Source: Yokenella regensburgei ATCC 49455 (GTDB lineage: Bacteria; Pseudomonadota; Gammaproteobacteria; Enterobacterales; Enterobacteriaceae). From it: a DNA stretch of 64,000 nt. Positions 11,034 to 21,738 of this stretch are shown here, piece after piece. The first letter of the stretch is position 1. Each line of letters starts with the position of its first letter. Position numbers and translations under genes: made by a program. The notes beneath the pieces are model-generated. The model saw only the letters and a list, made by a program, of their open reading frames with translations, was not told the origin of the DNA and searched no databases. The DNA is taken from positions 26,691-90,690 of the forward strand of contig NZ_JMPS01000007.1 of assembly GCF_000735455.1 (NCBI RefSeq), written 5' to 3'.

Positions 11034-12470
11034 TTACTGCATCAACAGATAGATTGTGCTGTCGCCACGCTGAATATTCAGCGCCAGAACGGAAGGCTTG
11101 CTCTCAAGGATCTTCCGCAGGTCAGCGATGTTTTTCACCGGCTGCTGGTTGATACCGACGATGATGTCACCTTTTTTCAGGCCAATCGCCGCCGCAGGGG
11201 TGTTCCCTTTCACGCTGCTGACCACCACACCTTTATCCTGACCCTTGTTGCTCATCTCTGCACCTTCAATACCGTTGAAGATGGAGCTGGAGTCAACCTG
11301 AGTCTGGCTGCTCTGCTGCAGTTCCAGCGTCACGGTAACCGGTTTGCCATCACGCAGCAGGCCGAGGCTCACTTTGCTGCCGACCGGCATTGACCCTACC
11401 TGCGCACGCAGTGCTGCAAAGCTGCTGATAGGCTTACCGTCAAGGGTGGTTATCACATCACCCGCCTTGATACCGGCTTTCGCGGCTGAAGAGTTCGGCA
11501 TAACCTGGCTTACAAACGCGCCACGCTGTGCATCAACCTTCATGGCTTTCGCGAGATCGGAGCTCAGCTCGGTGCCCAGAATACCCAGCTCACCGCGTTT
11601 CACCTGGCCGAACTTCACCATCTGGTCGGTCAGGTTTTTCACCATGTTGCTCGGGATAGCAAAACCGATACCGATGTTGCCGCCGTCCGGCGCCAGAATA
11701 GCGGTGTTAATACCGATAAGTTCACCGTTGAGGTTCACCAGCGCACCGCCGGAGTTACCGCGGTTAATCGCCGCATCGGTCTGGATAAAGTTCTCGTAGT
11801 TTTCCACGTTCAGGCCGCTACGACCCAGCGCAGAAACGATACCGGAGGTCACCGTTTCTCCCAGGCCGAACGGGTTACCGATAGCCACGGTGTAGTCACC
11901 CACGCGCAGCGCATCGGAATCAGCAAGCTTAATCGCGGTCAGGTTTTTCGGATCCTGAATCTGGATCAGTGCGATATCGGAACGCGGATCTTTGCCCACG
12001 ACTTTGGCATCAAACTTACGCCCGTCGCTTAACTGAATTTTAATCGTCGTCGCGTTGTCCACGACGTGGTTGTTCGTTACCACATAGCCTTTTGCGGCAT
12101 CAATAATTACGCCTGAACCCAGCGCCATAAATTTCTGCTGCTGGCCGCCGCCGTTACCACCCGCTCCGGCACCCGGTCCGCCCTGGCAGAACGGTGAGCC
12201 CTGGAACGGAGAACCGTCCTGGCAGAACGGTGAATCATCACCAAAGAACTGCTGGAAGTTACGCGGCATCCGCGGCGTATTAACGCTGGTGCTACCCTCA
12301 ACGTTAATGCTAACCACTGATGGCATCACTTTTTCAAGCATCGGCGCGAGGCTCGGCATCTGCTGCGCAGTCGTTGCCGAGGATGCCGTTTCAGCTGCCG
12401 TCGCCAGCGGCGACAAAGCCAGACTTAAACTCAAAGCCAGTGCACTCATTGCTAACGTGGTTTTTTTCAT
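11034..12470 (-). CDS. degP: periplasmic serine endoprotease/chaperone DegP
   Basis: Envelope-stress protease (HtrA) that degrades or refolds misfolded periplasmic and outer-membrane proteins. Start ATG 12470 gives 478 residues with a signal peptide ending near PLATA; the open frame upstream is leader. The trypsin-like domain shows His in TNNHVVDN, Asp in DPRSDIAL and Ser in GNSGGAL. Two PDZ domains follow. The LA loop keeps both cysteines (SPFCQDG and SPFCQGG), but has a Gly/Ala-rich stretch four residues longer than in E. coli. A sigma-E promoter precedes the gene. It is convergent with yaeH because cdaR is absent. Confidence 0.97.
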   Translation of the reverse strand: MKKTTLAMSALALSLSLALSPLATAAETASSATTAQQMPSLAPMLEKVMPSVVSINVEGSTSVNTPRMPRNFQQFFGDDSPFCQDGSPFQGSPFCQGGPGAGAGGNGGGQQQKFMALGSGVIIDAAKGYVVTNNHVVDNATTIKIQLSDGRKFDAKVVGKDPRSDIALIQIQDPKNLTAIKLADSDALRVGDYTVAIGNPFGLGETVTSGIVSALGRSGLNVENYENFIQTDAAINRGNSGGALVNLNGELIGINTAILAPDGGNIGIGFAIPSNMVKNLTDQMVKFGQVKRGELGILGTELSSDLAKAMKVDAQRGAFVSQVMPNSSAAKAGIKAGDVITTLDGKPISSFAALRAQVGSMPVGSKVSLGLLRDGKPVTVTLELQQSSQTQVDSSSIFNGIEGAEMSNKGQDKGVVVSSVKGNTPAAAIGLKKGDIIVGINQQPVKNIADLRKILESKPSVLALNIQRGDSTIYLLMQ

Positions 12471-12520
12471 GTGTCTCAATCTCAATATCTGATTACGCAA
12501 AATTGCTGTGTTCGTGATTG

Positions 12521-12548
12521 TCAGATTCATTTTATAGCGGGAAGTTCC
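12521..12548 (-). promoter_or_regulatory. sigma-E promoter of degP
   Basis: On the minus strand GGAACTT (12542-12548) and TCTGA (12521-12525) are 16 bases apart, matching the RpoE consensus and the known E. coli degP promoter. It predicts induction by misfolded outer-membrane proteins. Confidence 0.88.
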
Positions 12549-12605
12549 GGGATTAAGTTTATGGAAAAAGTAAATATTTATTGGCCGTCTTTACAAAACT
12601 CAGGC

Positions 12606-14120
12606 TTATTCCACAGCCATCAACCGGCGATACTCATCCCAGGCATACAAATCTGTCATGCCGCTGATATAATCCTGAATCAACCGACAACGGTAATAGT
12701 ATTCCATCAGCGGAAATTCAACTGACTGACGCGAAATTTTATTCACCGCTTCTATATAAGCCAGCCGATGGCGCGTTGAGAGCTTCTGAAACAGACGTGA
12801 TTCAATGGGTAAATGACGCAGCCGTTCATTTTCCACCAGCGAACAAAAATCCGCCGTTGAAAGTTGCAGTAGCGGTTTATAGATCTCCAGCAAGCCGCTG
12901 ATAACACGGTATCCTTGTAATTCAAGCTGCTCTACGTCCGGATGGCTGAACACTTGCTTCATTGCCACCGTTTTATATAAATCAAGCAGTTGACTAAAGT
13001 CGCTGTCATCCTCCAGCAGGGCATGATTAAAATCCCCCGTGTATATCTGCTCAATATTCTCTATAAAACGCTGGGCGGCATAGGGCACCAGCTTATTCAA
13101 CGTATTGACCCGTAAATACATAAAGAACTGATCTTCAGTACTCCGGCTTAGGCTATTTGAGCGTGATTTCTCCCAGGCATTTTCAACCACCTGAGAGAAT
13201 AGTGAGCCTTTTTCATGGTGCCCCCACGCGTCATGCAAATGCTGATACAGCTGTTCAACGCTGAATATCCGTTTTTCCACCGCGTCTTCCAGGTCGGCGA
13301 CGCAATAAGAGATATCGTCTGCAGCCTCCATTATCCAGGTCAGCGGGAAGCGGCTGTAAGGTGCGAGAGAAAGCTCTTTACGCAGCCTTTCAATATAGGC
13401 TTCTTCTGCGAGGTAAAAACCCGGTTTTTTCATCAGGTAGCTGTGGCTTTCCGGCGTCGGCCCTGTCCACCACGCCGGGCGGGTATACTTCAGAATACAA
13501 CCCACCTGCGCCCAGGTCAGGTTCATCCGCATCAGGGTATGCACCAGACGGATCCCCTGCGCATTGCCCTCAAAGTGGCACAGATCCTGACGCACCTTGC
13601 GCCGCAGCACGTTGAGGCTCTCCTCCCCTTCGCGCAGGCGTAATGCCGCTACCGTGCAGCGGTCATCGCTTTGCGGCTGGCTTGCGGCATCTGAAGGGAA
13701 CAGGCGCTGGCGGAACCAGTCGTTGATCGCCGCTTCACCAAAATGGCCAAACGGCGGATTGCCAATATCGTGCATCAGGCAGGCCATTTCGACGATGCTT
13801 TCAAACGGCCCGGTGAGTTCGTCCAGCCCGTAGGCTGCAAGCCGTTTTTGTTCTTTAAGACGGCTCAGCACTTCTTTTGCAATGTAGCGCCCCACCTGCT
13901 GAACTTCCAGAGAATGGGTCAGGCGCGTGCGCACCGCAGCGTTGCGCTCCAGCGGAAACACCTGAGTTTTCTGCTGTAAGCGACGAATGGCCGGAGAGTT
14001 CACAATCCGCCCGCGATCGCTTTCAAAAATCCGCAGGATCTCATGTTCCGTCTTCGCGCCCTGCGGTGAACGAAACCGCCGACGCCAGTTAATCTTGTTG
14101 CGAAAATTAATGTCAGACAT
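12606..14120 (-). CDS. dgt: deoxyguanosinetriphosphate triphosphohydrolase
   Basis: Hydrolyses dGTP to deoxyguanosine and triphosphate, controlling dNTP pools. The start ATG at 14120 ([21 protein letters not shown]) gives 504 residues (E. coli 505). The HD-domain metal ligands are visible: His69 in RLTHSLEV and His117-Asp118 in [17 protein letters not shown] later conserved block is [20 protein letters not shown]. It is transcribed toward degP and is divergent from mtn, as in E. coli. A longer in-frame ATG nine codons upstream was rejected because it adds non-family residues. Confidence 0.96.
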   Translation of the reverse strand: MSDINFRNKINWRRRFRSPQGAKTEHEILRIFESDRGRIVNSPAIRRLQQKTQVFPLERNAAVRTRLTHSLEVQQVGRYIAKEVLSRLKEQKRLAAYGLDELTGPFESIVEMACLMHDIGNPPFGHFGEAAINDWFRQRLFPSDAASQPQSDDRCTVAALRLREGEESLNVLRRKVRQDLCHFEGNAQGIRLVHTLMRMNLTWAQVGCILKYTRPAWWTGPTPESHSYLMKKPGFYLAEEAYIERLRKELSLAPYSRFPLTWIMEAADDISYCVADLEDAVEKRIFSVEQLYQHLHDAWGHHEKGSLFSQVVENAWEKSRSNSLSRSTEDQFFMYLRVNTLNKLVPYAAQRFIENIEQIYTGDFNHALLEDDSDFSQLLDLYKTVAMKQVFSHPDVEQLELQGYRVISGLLEIYKPLLQLSTADFCSLVENERLRHLPIESRLFQKLSTRHRLAYIEAVNKISRQSVEFPLMEYYYRCRLIQDYISGMTDLYAWDEYRRLMAVE

Positions 14121-14202
14121 AGCCTCTCCCGGTCCGGATATGCGCATCCTCTGGGCGCATGATAAACTATGCCTTTAAACCTGACATATCGCGAGTAAAT
14201 CT

Positions 14203-14901
14203 ATGAAAATTGGCATTATTGGTGCAATGGAAGAAGAAGTTACGCTGCTGCGTGACAAAATCGAGAACCGTCAGACGCTGTCTATTGGCGGAAGCGAGAT
14301 TTACACCGGTACGCTGAATGGCACAGAAGTCGCGTTACTCAAATCCGGTATCGGTAAAGTGGCTGCCGCCATGGGCGCAACCCTGCTGCTGGAGCACTGC
14401 AAGCCGGACGTAATCATCAACACCGGTTCCGCCGGTGGCCTGGCACCGACGCTGAAAGTGGGTGATATCGTGGTCTCCGACGAAGCCCGTTATCATGACG
14501 CCGACGTTACCGCGTTCGGTTACGAGTATGGCCAGCTTCCGGGCTGCCCGGCCGGTTTTAAAGCCGACGACAAACTGATTACCGCCGCAGAAAGCTGCAT
14601 CAGCGCGCTGAATCTGAACTCTGTTCGCGGCCTTATTGTCAGCGGTGATGCTTTCATTAACGGCTCTGTTGGCCTTGCCAAAATTCGCCATAACTTCCCG
14701 CAGGCGATTGCCGTTGAGATGGAAGCGACTGCGATTGCCCATGTCTGCCACAACTTTAAGGTGCCTTTCGTGGTCGTTCGCGCCATTTCCGACGTTGCGG
14801 ATCAGCAATCTCACCTTAGCTTTGACGAGTTCCTGGCGGTTGCCGCCAGGCAGTCAACCCTGATGGTGGAAGCTCTGGTGCAGAAGCTGGCGCGTGGCTA
14901 A
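14203..14901 (+). CDS. mtn: 5'-methylthioadenosine/S-adenosylhomocysteine nucleosidase
   Basis: Cleaves methylthioadenosine, S-adenosylhomocysteine and 5'-deoxyadenosine to adenine plus the thioribose moiety, recycling by-products of polyamine, methylation, autoinducer-2 and radical-SAM chemistry. The 232 residues equal E. coli MtnN. Catalytic residues are in place: Glu12 (GAMEEEV), Glu174 in AVEMEATA and Asp197 in AISDVADQQ. It overlaps the start of btuF by eight bases and heads an mtn-btuF-yadS operon. Confidence 0.97.
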   Translation: MKIGIIGAMEEEVTLLRDKIENRQTLSIGGSEIYTGTLNGTEVALLKSGIGKVAAAMGATLLLEHCKPDVIINTGSAGGLAPTLKVGDIVVSDEARYHDADVTAFGYEYGQLPGCPAGFKADDKLITAAESCISALNLNSVRGLIVSGDAFINGSVGLAKIRHNFPQAIAVEMEATAIAHVCHNFKVPFVVVRAISDVADQQSHLSFDEFLAVAARQSTLMVEALVQKLARG

Positions 14902-15706
14902 GTCGCGCTTCAGGGCCATTGTTGCCCTGCTTCTGCTTACCCCGGCGTGGCTTTTCGCCGCGCCCCGGGTAGTTTCCCTCTCCCCGTCCAATACTGAACT
15001 CGCCTTTGCCGCTGGCATCACGCCGGTCGGTGTCAGCAGCTATTCAGACTATCCGCCTGAAGCGGAAAAAATTGAGCAAATCGCCAGCTGGCAAGGCATT
15101 AATCTTGAGCGCATCGTCGCCCTGAAGCCTGACCTGGTGCTGGCCTGGCGCGAGGGCAATGCCGAGCGTCAGGTAAATCAGCTTAGTTCACTCGGCATTA
15201 AAGTGCTGTGGGTCGATACCACTTCGGTTGCCCATATCGCCCAGTCGCTACGCGAACTGGCCGCCTGGAGCCCGCAGCCCAAAAAGGCTCAGCAGGCCGC
15301 GCAAACATTGATGCACGACTACACTCAATTGAAAGCCCAGTACGGCAGCCATGCGAAAAAACGTGTGTTTCTACAGTTTGGTGCCAACCCGCTGTTCACG
15401 ACCGGGAAAAACTCGATTCAAAACGAGATCCTTGAGCTGTGCGGTGGAGAAAACATCTTTGCCGGTAGCCGTGTTCCCTGGCCGCAGGTAAGCCGTGAAC
15501 AGGTGCTGGCGCGTTCCCCGCAGGCCATCGTAGTGACCGGCGATGAGCGTGAAGTCGCGAAAATAGAGGGTTACTGGCGTACCCAGCTCAACGTTCCGAT
15601 TATTGCGCTCAATAGTGACTGGTTTGAACGCGCAAGCCCGCGTATTATCCTCGCCGCAAAACAACTCTGTACTGCGCTTGCGCAGGTGGATCAGGCAGGA
15701 AACTAA
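14894..15706 (+). CDS. btuF: periplasmic vitamin B12-binding protein
   Basis: Delivers cobalamin from the outer-membrane receptor BtuB to the BtuCD ABC transporter, which lies elsewhere. The 270-residue protein (E. coli 266) starts at a GTG inside the end of mtn and has a signal peptide ending near AWLFA. The two-lobed cluster A-2 binding-protein fold is supported by the conserved [26 protein letters not shown] and [16 protein letters not shown] segments. Translational coupling with mtn is likely from the eight-base overlap; yadS follows after two bases. Confidence 0.96.
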   Translation: MAKSRFRAIVALLLLTPAWLFAAPRVVSLSPSNTELAFAAGITPVGVSSYSDYPPEAEKIEQIASWQGINLERIVALKPDLVLAWREGNAERQVNQLSSLGIKVLWVDTTSVAHIAQSLRELAAWSPQPKKAQQAAQTLMHDYTQLKAQYGSHAKKRVFLQFGANPLFTTGKNSIQNEILELCGGENIFAGSRVPWPQVSREQVLARSPQAIVVTGDEREVAKIEGYWRTQLNVPIIALNSDWFERASPRIILAAKQLCTALAQVDQAGN

Positions 15707-15708
15707 CC

Positions 15709-16341
15709 ATGCTCGTGTATTGGCTGGATATTGTTGGTACCGCGGTATTTGCTATTTCCGGCGTTCTGCTGGCCGGAAAGCTGCGCATGGATCCGTTCGG
15801 TGTACTGGTGCTGGGCGTTGTCACCGCCGTAGGTGGTGGAACCATCAGGGACATGGCGCTGGCAAACGGCCCGGTCTTTTGGGTAAAAGATCCCACCGAT
15901 CTGGTGGTAGCGATGATAACCAGCATGCTCACCATTTTGCTGGTGCGCCAACCGCGCCGCCTGCCGAAATGGATCCTGCCGGTTCTCGATGCCGTCGGGC
16001 TTGCGGTGTTCGTCGGTATAGGGGTAAACAAAGCCTTTATCGCCGGAACCGGTCCGCTGGTAGCGATTTGTATGGGTGTTATTACCGGCGTCGGCGGCGG
16101 GATTATCCGCGACGTGCTGGCGCGCGAAATCCCGATGATTCTGCGCACCGAAATCTACGCCACTGCCTGTATTGTTGGCGGTATTGTTCACGCCACGGCG
16201 CATTATACGTTTGCGATGTCGCTGGAAACGTCGGCGATGCTTGGGATGCTGGTGACGCTTGTTATCCGACTTGCCGCTATTCGCTGGCACCTGAAGCTGC
16301 CAACCTTTACGCTGGATGATAACGGACGCCAGGGGAAGTAA
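15709..16341 (+). CDS. yadS: TRIC/UPF0126 family membrane protein YadS
   Basis: Inner-membrane protein of 210 residues (E. coli 207) with two tandem UPF0126 domains, each of three predicted helices. The Gly-rich motifs AVGGGTIRDM (first domain) and GVGGGIIRDVLAREIPMIL (second) are the hallmark of the family, which is homologous to eukaryotic TRIC cation channels. Substrate in bacteria is not certain; some homologues have been linked to glycine or cation passage. It begins two bases after the btuF stop, so it is part of the mtn-btuF-yadS operon. Confidence 0.92.
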   Translation: MLVYWLDIVGTAVFAISGVLLAGKLRMDPFGVLVLGVVTAVGGGTIRDMALANGPVFWVKDPTDLVVAMITSMLTILLVRQPRRLPKWILPVLDAVGLAVFVGIGVNKAFIAGTGPLVAICMGVITGVGGGIIRDVLAREIPMILRTEIYATACIVGGIVHATAHYTFAMSLETSAMLGMLVTLVIRLAAIRWHLKLPTFTLDDNGRQGK

Positions 16342-16349
16342 AGAAGGAT

Positions 16350-16374
16350 GCCGGGTAAGGCGAAGCCGCCCGGC
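16350..16374. repeat. REP-like palindrome between yadS and erpA
   Basis: GCCGGG (16350-16355) and CCCGGC (16369-16374) flank an AAGGCGAAGCCG centre, followed by a second GCCGGGC copy at about 16386. Composition and position between convergent genes match the enterobacterial REP/BIME family. Confidence 0.75.
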
Positions 16375-16406
16375 ACGCTATGCCTGCCGGGCCTGCATGA
16401 TAGCCG

Positions 16407-16754
16407 TCAGACGCTGAACGAAGAACCACACCCGCAGGTGCTGGTAGCGTTCGGGTTAGAGACGATAAAGCGGGAACCTTCCAGACCTTCGGTGTAATCC
16501 ACAGAACCACCGACCAGATACTGCAGGCTCATCGGGTCGACCACCAGGCCAACACCCTGCTTCTCGATAGTCATATCACCATCGTTCACCTGATCGTCAA
16601 AGGTGAAACCATACTGGAAACCACTGCACCCGCCGCCGGTGATGTATACACGCAGCTTCAGGTCAGGATTGTTTTCGTCGGCAATCAGGGCTTTTACTTT
16701 GTTAGCTGCAGCGTCGGTAAACTGCAGCGGCAGCGCTGCTACGTCATCACTCAT
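16407..16754 (-). CDS. erpA: iron-sulfur cluster insertion protein ErpA
   Basis: A-type carrier that delivers Fe-S clusters to apoproteins such as IspG/IspH. The 115 residues (E. coli 114) contain the three conserved cysteines: Cys43 in [10 protein letters not shown] and Cys107 and Cys109 in STCGCGSSF at the C terminus. It is soluble and stands alone, with clcA upstream on the same strand and yadS convergent. Its essential role in isoprenoid synthesis in E. coli ties it functionally to dxr in this window. Confidence 0.97.
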   Translation of the reverse strand: MSDDVAALPLQFTDAAANKVKALIADENNPDLKLRVYITGGGCSGFQYGFTFDDQVNDGDMTIEKQGVGLVVDPMSLQYLVGGSVDYTEGLEGSRFIVSNPNATSTCGCGSSFSV

Positions 16755-16828
16755 TTTTTACTCCCGTTAATACAGGCCAAATAATAACCCGACCTTTTGA
16801 GCCATTATCTAATACCCGAGTAAATCGT

Positions 16829-18247
16829 TCAAGTATTCTCCCCACCGACCGGCGGTGTATTACGCGCCTGTTCTGCCTGTTGCTTCGCAAGCGTTCGGGC
16901 CAGGATCGTGGAGTATAGCGGTTTGCCACCTAAAAATTGTGCCAGTAGTGTTGCGCCAAGACAGGTAATAATCATTGGCAAAATGAGCTGATAGTTGTCC
17001 GTCATCTCCAGTACCAGCACAATCCCGGTGAGCGGTGCCCGTACGGACGCCGCCAGCAGCGCCCCCATGCCGGCGATGGCAAAGGTTCCGGCCTGCAGGT
17101 GATACTGCGGGAAGTAGACCATTGCCGCCATACCGAACGCGGTACCAAGCAGGGTTCCTAACGCCAGCATCGGGGCAAAAATACCGCCCGGCGCGCCGGA
17201 GGAGAAGCACAGCAGCGTGGTCACTACTCGCGCGATAAATATAAACAGCAGCAATCCAATGGTGTAGTTCCCTGCCGCCGCGAAGGGGATCAGGTTAAAG
17301 CCGCCGCCGGAGGCCGCAGGCTCAATCAGCCCCAGCACCCCACACAGTCCGCCAATCACCCCACCGACCAGCACCCATTTTTTAATTTCACCACCGTGAA
17401 TACGCTGGAACATATCCTGGGTACGCAGCACGAGGTTATTGAACAACGGGCCCACGCAGCCAAAAACCATCCCGAGGATCAGATACAGCCACAGGGTATT
17501 TACCGGCGCATTTGATAAATGCCCCACGTCGATGAGCGGCGCTTCGCCGTTGAAAATACGGAATACGATGCTCGACATGATCACGCCGGTAAAGACGGCT
17601 TTTATCGAGATCAGGTTATAGCGAAACTGCGGGCGCATCTCTTCGATGATAAACAGGATCCCGGCGAGCGGTGCGTTAAACGCCGCCGAGAGACCGGCCG
17701 CCGCGCCGGTTGCCAGCAACGTATGCCGCGCCTCCGGGCTTCGTGAGCGGAACAAATCGAGGATCATTCGCCCGATATTGCCGCCAATCTGCACCGTTGG
17801 CCCTTCACGTCCGAGCACCATTCCCGCGCCGAGAGTACCCATCCCACCGAAAAATTTTACCGGTAATACGCGCCACCAGCGTACCGGACGCAGTTCTTCC
17901 AGCGCCCCTTCGATCTCCGGGATGCCTGAGCCACCGGCTTCAGGTGCAAAACGGCGGACGAGAAAATACCCGACCATTGCCAATAGCGCCGAGAGAATAA
18001 ATGCCAGCGGCCAGACCAGAATATCGTGGTCAGCGGCGCGCGTCAGGTGCCCCAGTCGCCAGTTCTGCACCCAGGAGACGGCCTTTTCAAACGCGACCCC
18101 AACCAATCCGGTCACCGTGCCAACGACCGCTGCCATCAATAAAATAGCGAGCGGCGTTTTGTCACGATTGAGTATCCGCCGGATCACATCACGACGGCGC
18201 CTGCGAAGAACTTGTTGTGCTTCAAAAGAGGGAGATTCTGCTTTCAT
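16829..18247 (-). CDS. clcA: H+/Cl- exchange transporter ClcA
   Basis: CLC antiporter exchanging two chloride ions for one proton, used in extreme acid resistance. The ATG at 18247 gives 472 residues (E. coli 473). Key features are GSGIP at residues 106-110 (chloride-binding Ser107), the gating glutamate Glu148 in GREGP, and the proton-path Glu203 in [10 protein letters not shown]; the Tyr of GKPLYS near the C terminus completes the chloride site. The Glu203 residue marks it as an exchanger rather than a channel. It is divergent from hemL. Confidence 0.96.
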   Translation of the reverse strand: MKAESPSFEAQQVLRRRRRDVIRRILNRDKTPLAILLMAAVVGTVTGLVGVAFEKAVSWVQNWRLGHLTRAADHDILVWPLAFILSALLAMVGYFLVRRFAPEAGGSGIPEIEGALEELRPVRWWRVLPVKFFGGMGTLGAGMVLGREGPTVQIGGNIGRMILDLFRSRSPEARHTLLATGAAAGLSAAFNAPLAGILFIIEEMRPQFRYNLISIKAVFTGVIMSSIVFRIFNGEAPLIDVGHLSNAPVNTLWLYLILGMVFGCVGPLFNNLVLRTQDMFQRIHGGEIKKWVLVGGVIGGLCGVLGLIEPAASGGGFNLIPFAAAGNYTIGLLLFIFIARVVTTLLCFSSGAPGGIFAPMLALGTLLGTAFGMAAMVYFPQYHLQAGTFAIAGMGALLAASVRAPLTGIVLVLEMTDNYQLILPMIITCLGATLLAQFLGGKPLYSTILARTLAKQQAEQARNTPPVGGENT

Positions 18248-18424
18248 GCGATTATCATTAATAAGTAATACAAATGCCCGGCGTATTGTAATCATCCCGC
18301 CACCGCGCTGTCGCCTGGAAAATCCCTTTGGTTACTGTTGTTTTCATTTGAGCAAAACTTTCATAACGTCTACGGAATAACTTAGAATAGACGCCAATTC
18401 TCATACCCGAACCAGGAACAGGCA

Positions 18425-19705
18425 ATGAGCAAATCAGAAAACCTCTACAGCGCCGCGCGCGAACTTATCCCCGGCGGCGTGAACTCCCCGGTCCGTGCTT
18501 TTACCGGCGTCGGTGGAACTCCACTTTTTATTGAACGCGCCGACGGGGCTTATCTGTATGACGTGGATGGCAAAGCCTATGTTGATTATGTTGGCTCCTG
18601 GGGCCCGATGGTGCTTGGGCACAACCACCCGGCGATCCGTAATGCGGTGATTGAAGCGGCTCACCGTGGCCTGAGCTTTGGTGCACCGACCGAGCTGGAA
18701 GTCACTATGGCTGCGCTGGTCACCGAACTGGTGCCGACCATGGATATGGTTCGCATGGTGAACTCCGGGACTGAAGCCACTATGAGCGCCATTCGCCTGG
18801 CCCGTGGCTTCACCGGCCGCGACAAAATCATCAAGTTTGAAGGTTGCTACCACGGTCACGCCGACTGCCTGCTGGTAAAAGCCGGCTCCGGTGCGCTGAC
18901 CCTCGGCCAGCCAAACTCTCCGGGCGTACCGGCGGACTTCGCTAAGCATACTCTGACCTGTACCTATAACGACCTGGCTTCCGTGCGTGAAGCATTCGAA
19001 CAGTACCCGCAGGAAATCGCCTGCATCATCGTCGAGCCGGTCGCGGGCAACATGAACTGTATTCCGCCGCAGCCGGACTTCCTGCCGGGCCTGCGCGCCC
19101 TGTGTGATGAGTTTGGCGCGCTGTTTATCATCGACGAAGTCATGACCGGCTTCCGCGTTGCACTGGCGGGTGCACAGTCTTACTACGACGTAGAACCAGA
19201 CCTCACCTGCCTTGGCAAAATCATCGGCGGCGGTATGCCGGTGGGCGCTTTCGGCGGACGCCGCGACGTGATGGACGCGCTGGCGCCAACCGGTCCGGTA
19301 TATCAGGCGGGTACCCTTTCCGGTAACCCTATTGCCATGGCGGCGGGCTATGCCTGTCTGACCGAAGTGGCTCAGCCGGGCGTGCATGAGACGCTGACCG
19401 CACTGACCACTCAGCTCGCTAATGGCCTGCTGGAAGCGGCTGAGGAAACGGGTATTCCACTGGTGGTAAACCACGTGGGCGGTATGTTCGGCATTTTCTT
19501 CACCGATGCGAAAGAAGTAACCTGCTATCAGGACGTACTGAAGTGCGACGTAGAGCGATTCAAGCGCTTCTTCCACCTGATGCTGGAAGAAGGTGTGTAC
19601 CTGGCGCCTTCCGCGTTTGAAGCGGGCTTTATGTCCATCGCCCACAGCGAAGAAGATATCGATAACACCATCGATGCTGCACGTCGGGTGTTCGCGAAGC
19701 TGTAA
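18425..19705 (+). CDS. hemL: glutamate-1-semialdehyde 2,1-aminomutase
   Basis: PLP-dependent enzyme making 5-aminolevulinate from glutamate-1-semialdehyde, an early step of haem, sirohaem and cobalamin synthesis by the C5 route. The 426 residues equal E. coli HemL. The PLP lysine lies in [17 protein letters not shown], at the family position 265, and the class III aminotransferase block [12 protein letters not shown] precedes it. An AGGAACAGGC ribosome region lies before the ATG. It is convergent with fhuB, with a palindromic repeat between the two. Confidence 0.97.
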   Translation: MSKSENLYSAARELIPGGVNSPVRAFTGVGGTPLFIERADGAYLYDVDGKAYVDYVGSWGPMVLGHNHPAIRNAVIEAAHRGLSFGAPTELEVTMAALVTELVPTMDMVRMVNSGTEATMSAIRLARGFTGRDKIIKFEGCYHGHADCLLVKAGSGALTLGQPNSPGVPADFAKHTLTCTYNDLASVREAFEQYPQEIACIIVEPVAGNMNCIPPQPDFLPGLRALCDEFGALFIIDEVMTGFRVALAGAQSYYDVEPDLTCLGKIIGGGMPVGAFGGRRDVMDALAPTGPVYQAGTLSGNPIAMAAGYACLTEVAQPGVHETLTALTTQLANGLLEAAEETGIPLVVNHVGGMFGIFFTDAKEVTCYQDVLKCDVERFKRFFHLMLEEGVYLAPSAFEAGFMSIAHSEEDIDNTIDAARRVFAKL

Positions 19706-19716
19706 TGAAATGCAGA

Positions 19717-19740
19717 CCCCTCTCCCTGTGGGGAGAGGGG
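19717..19740. repeat. CCCTCTCC-type palindrome between hemL and fhuB
   Basis: CCCCTCTCCC pairs with GGGAGAGGGG around a TGTG loop. The same palindrome family occurs three more times in this window (37582, 45519 and 49976). It may also act as a terminator for hemL, although no T-run follows. Confidence 0.75.
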
Positions 19741-19755
19741 CTGAGTGCGGGGAAA

Positions 19756-21738
19756 TTATCGGCTCTGCTTTCTCAGCAGATAAATAAAGTACGGCGCGCC
19801 GATAAAGCTTGAGAGCAGCCCCGCCGGAACCTGATACGGGAACAGCAGCATTCGTCCGCCCCAGTCAGCCACCACCAGCAGTAATCCCCCCGTCAGGGCC
19901 GACATAACAATATGCGGCATCGTTCGACGGAATCCCATCATCCTCGCGATATGCGGTGCCATCAGCCCAATAAAGCTGAGCGGGCCAATAATCAGCGTCG
20001 CCGCAGCGGTCAGGCTGGCGGCCAGCAACAGTAACCCTACACGTGATGGCGTTAGCGCGATCCCCACCGCGCGGGCAGTATCTCCCCCTAACGGCAGGAT
20101 AGTCATCCAGCGGCGGCACAACGGCACCAGAGCTAACAGTACCAGCATCATCAGCCCCGTCCGCGTAACCTGCAGCCAGTTAGCGTTGTAGGTCGAACCG
20201 GAGATCCACGTCAAAATTTGCGCCATCCGCGGGTCACCGCTTGCCTGCAGCATCATCAGCAGCATGGTGAAGGCGGTGCTGAGCGCCATCCCCGCCAGCA
20301 GCATGCGGTGCGGCGAAAAACCACCGCGCCCGGCGGCAATCAGGATAATCAGCAGCGTTGCCGCCGCCCCCATGCTGCCGGCCGGCAGGAACCACTCAAA
20401 GGCGTTGCCCGGCACAAAGAACAGCATCAGCACTACGCCAAACGCCGCACCGGAGGAAATACCTAACACCTCCGGGCTCGCCATTGGGTTACCCGTCAGA
20501 CGCTGGATGATACAGCCCGCCACTGCCAGCATGACACCGGCGATTAACGCCGCCATAATGCGCGGTGCGCGCCACGGCATCAGCCTCTCGAGCAGTTCTC
20601 CATAAGCCCACTGCCAGCCCTGGGAATCACGCCCCAGCGACAGCGCTGCCAGCATCACCAACAGCAGCACGACAGCGCCAATAAGGGAGTACATCAACAC
20701 CTTCTGCCGTTCTGCCGCCACCCGGTCACCGGCGTTCATAGCCGGAGCACTGATGCTGCGCAGGCGCGGCAGCAGCCACAGGAGCAGCGGAGCACCAATC
20801 AGCGCGGTCACCGAACCGGTAGAGACCTCCATCCAGACTCGTGAGAGCCAGAGGATCATTTGATCGGAAAGCCAGAGGATCAGCGCGCCAATCAGCGTCG
20901 CCAGGATCAGGCGAGAAAGCAGTCGTCGTGCGCCGAGCATTTTTGCCAGCAGCGGGGCAAACAGGCCGATAAAACCAATAATCCCAACCGCATTCACCAG
21001 CAGGGCACTGATAATAATCGCCAGCGTCAACGTTGCCAGCCGCGCCAGCGACAGCGCCAGCCCAAGGTTGCGCGCCACGCCGTCATCCAGCCCCATCAGG
21101 GTTAGCGGTCGCAGCAGAAGCAGCGTGAGCATCACGCCCCCCAACAGCTGTGGCCACAGCTGTTGCACTACGCTCCAGTCGGTTTGCGTCAGCGAGCCGG
21201 TGCTCCATAAAAACATGCTCTGCAGCTGATCGTGGTGGAAAATCACCAGCAGCTGGTTCACGGCACCGCAGTACATGCTCACAACCAGACCCGCGAGGAT
21301 AAGCGTCACCGGCGACAGGCGTTTTCCCCAGGAGACGCCGAATACCAGCGCGCCAACAATACAGGCGCCAGCCAGCGCCGCAAACTGCGCGGTCAGCACA
21401 CCGGGCAGCGCCCAGAGAGTGGTGATGGTTATCCCAAGCTGTGCGCCGGTTGCAACGCCCAGCGTGGTCGGCTCCGCCAGTGGGTTACGCAGCACCTGCT
21501 GGAACAGCACGCCGACCAGTCCGAGGCCAGCCCCCACCAGCAGCGATACCGCGACACGCGGCAGCAGGCTGAAGTGAAACAGCATCTGGGCAATACTGTC
21601 GACGCTCGGCTGCCAGAGTGCTTCACCCCACTGCGCACGCGGCAGCGCGGCATTGAAGTTCACCCAGTTGAGCCACAGGGCGGCGATAAACAGCACCAGT
21701 AACAGTAGCGCCGGGAAGAGTGAGATGCGCGACCTCAT
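19756..21738 (-). CDS. fhuB: ferrichrome ABC transporter permease FhuB
   Basis: Inner-membrane permease for hydroxamate siderophores (ferrichrome, aerobactin, coprogen). The 660-residue length matches E. coli. It consists of two homologous FecCD-type halves, each about 330 residues with roughly ten transmembrane helices, fused in one chain; this is normal for FhuB. Each half has the Gly-containing cytoplasmic loop that contacts the FhuC ATPase (for example RNPLAEPTTLGVATGAQLG and GNPMASPEVLGISSGAA). Its start overlaps the fhuD stop by four bases, indicating coupled translation as the last gene of fhuACDB. Confidence 0.97.
   Translation of the reverse strand: MRSRISLFPALLLLVLFIAALWLNWVNFNAALPRAQWGEALWQPSVDSIAQMLFHFSLLPRVAVSLLVGAGLGLVGVLFQQVLRNPLAEPTTLGVATGAQLGITITTLWALPGVLTAQFAALAGACIVGALVFGVSWGKRLSPVTLILAGLVVSMYCGAVNQLLVIFHHDQLQSMFLWSTGSLTQTDWSVVQQLWPQLLGGVMLTLLLLRPLTLMGLDDGVARNLGLALSLARLATLTLAIIISALLVNAVGIIGFIGLFAPLLAKMLGARRLLSRLILATLIGALILWLSDQMILWLSRVWMEVSTGSVTALIGAPLLLWLLPRLRSISAPAMNAGDRVAAERQKVLMYSLIGAVVLLLVMLAALSLGRDSQGWQWAYGELLERLMPWRAPRIMAALIAGVMLAVAGCIIQRLTGNPMASPEVLGISSGAAFGVVLMLFFVPGNAFEWFLPAGSMGAAATLLIILIAAGRGGFSPHRMLLAGMALSTAFTMLLMMLQASGDPRMAQILTWISGSTYNANWLQVTRTGLMMLVLLALVPLCRRWMTILPLGGDTARAVGIALTPSRVGLLLLAASLTAAATLIIGPLSFIGLMAPHIARMMGFRRTMPHIVMSALTGGLLLVVADWGGRMLLFPYQVPAGLLSSFIGAPYFIYLLRKQSR

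Noticed and set aside
12570..12594. Possible CpxR box upstream of degP
   Set aside because: One GTAAA half-site and an inverted TTTAC are present, but not two correctly spaced direct repeats; evidence is too weak to annotate.
18434..19645. 403-codon open frame opposite hemL
   Set aside because: Antisense shadow of hemL with composition rich in Arg, His and Gln and no recognised family.
19756..21738. FhuB as an unusual fusion of two permeases
   Set aside because: The two-half single chain of about 660 residues is the normal form of FhuB.
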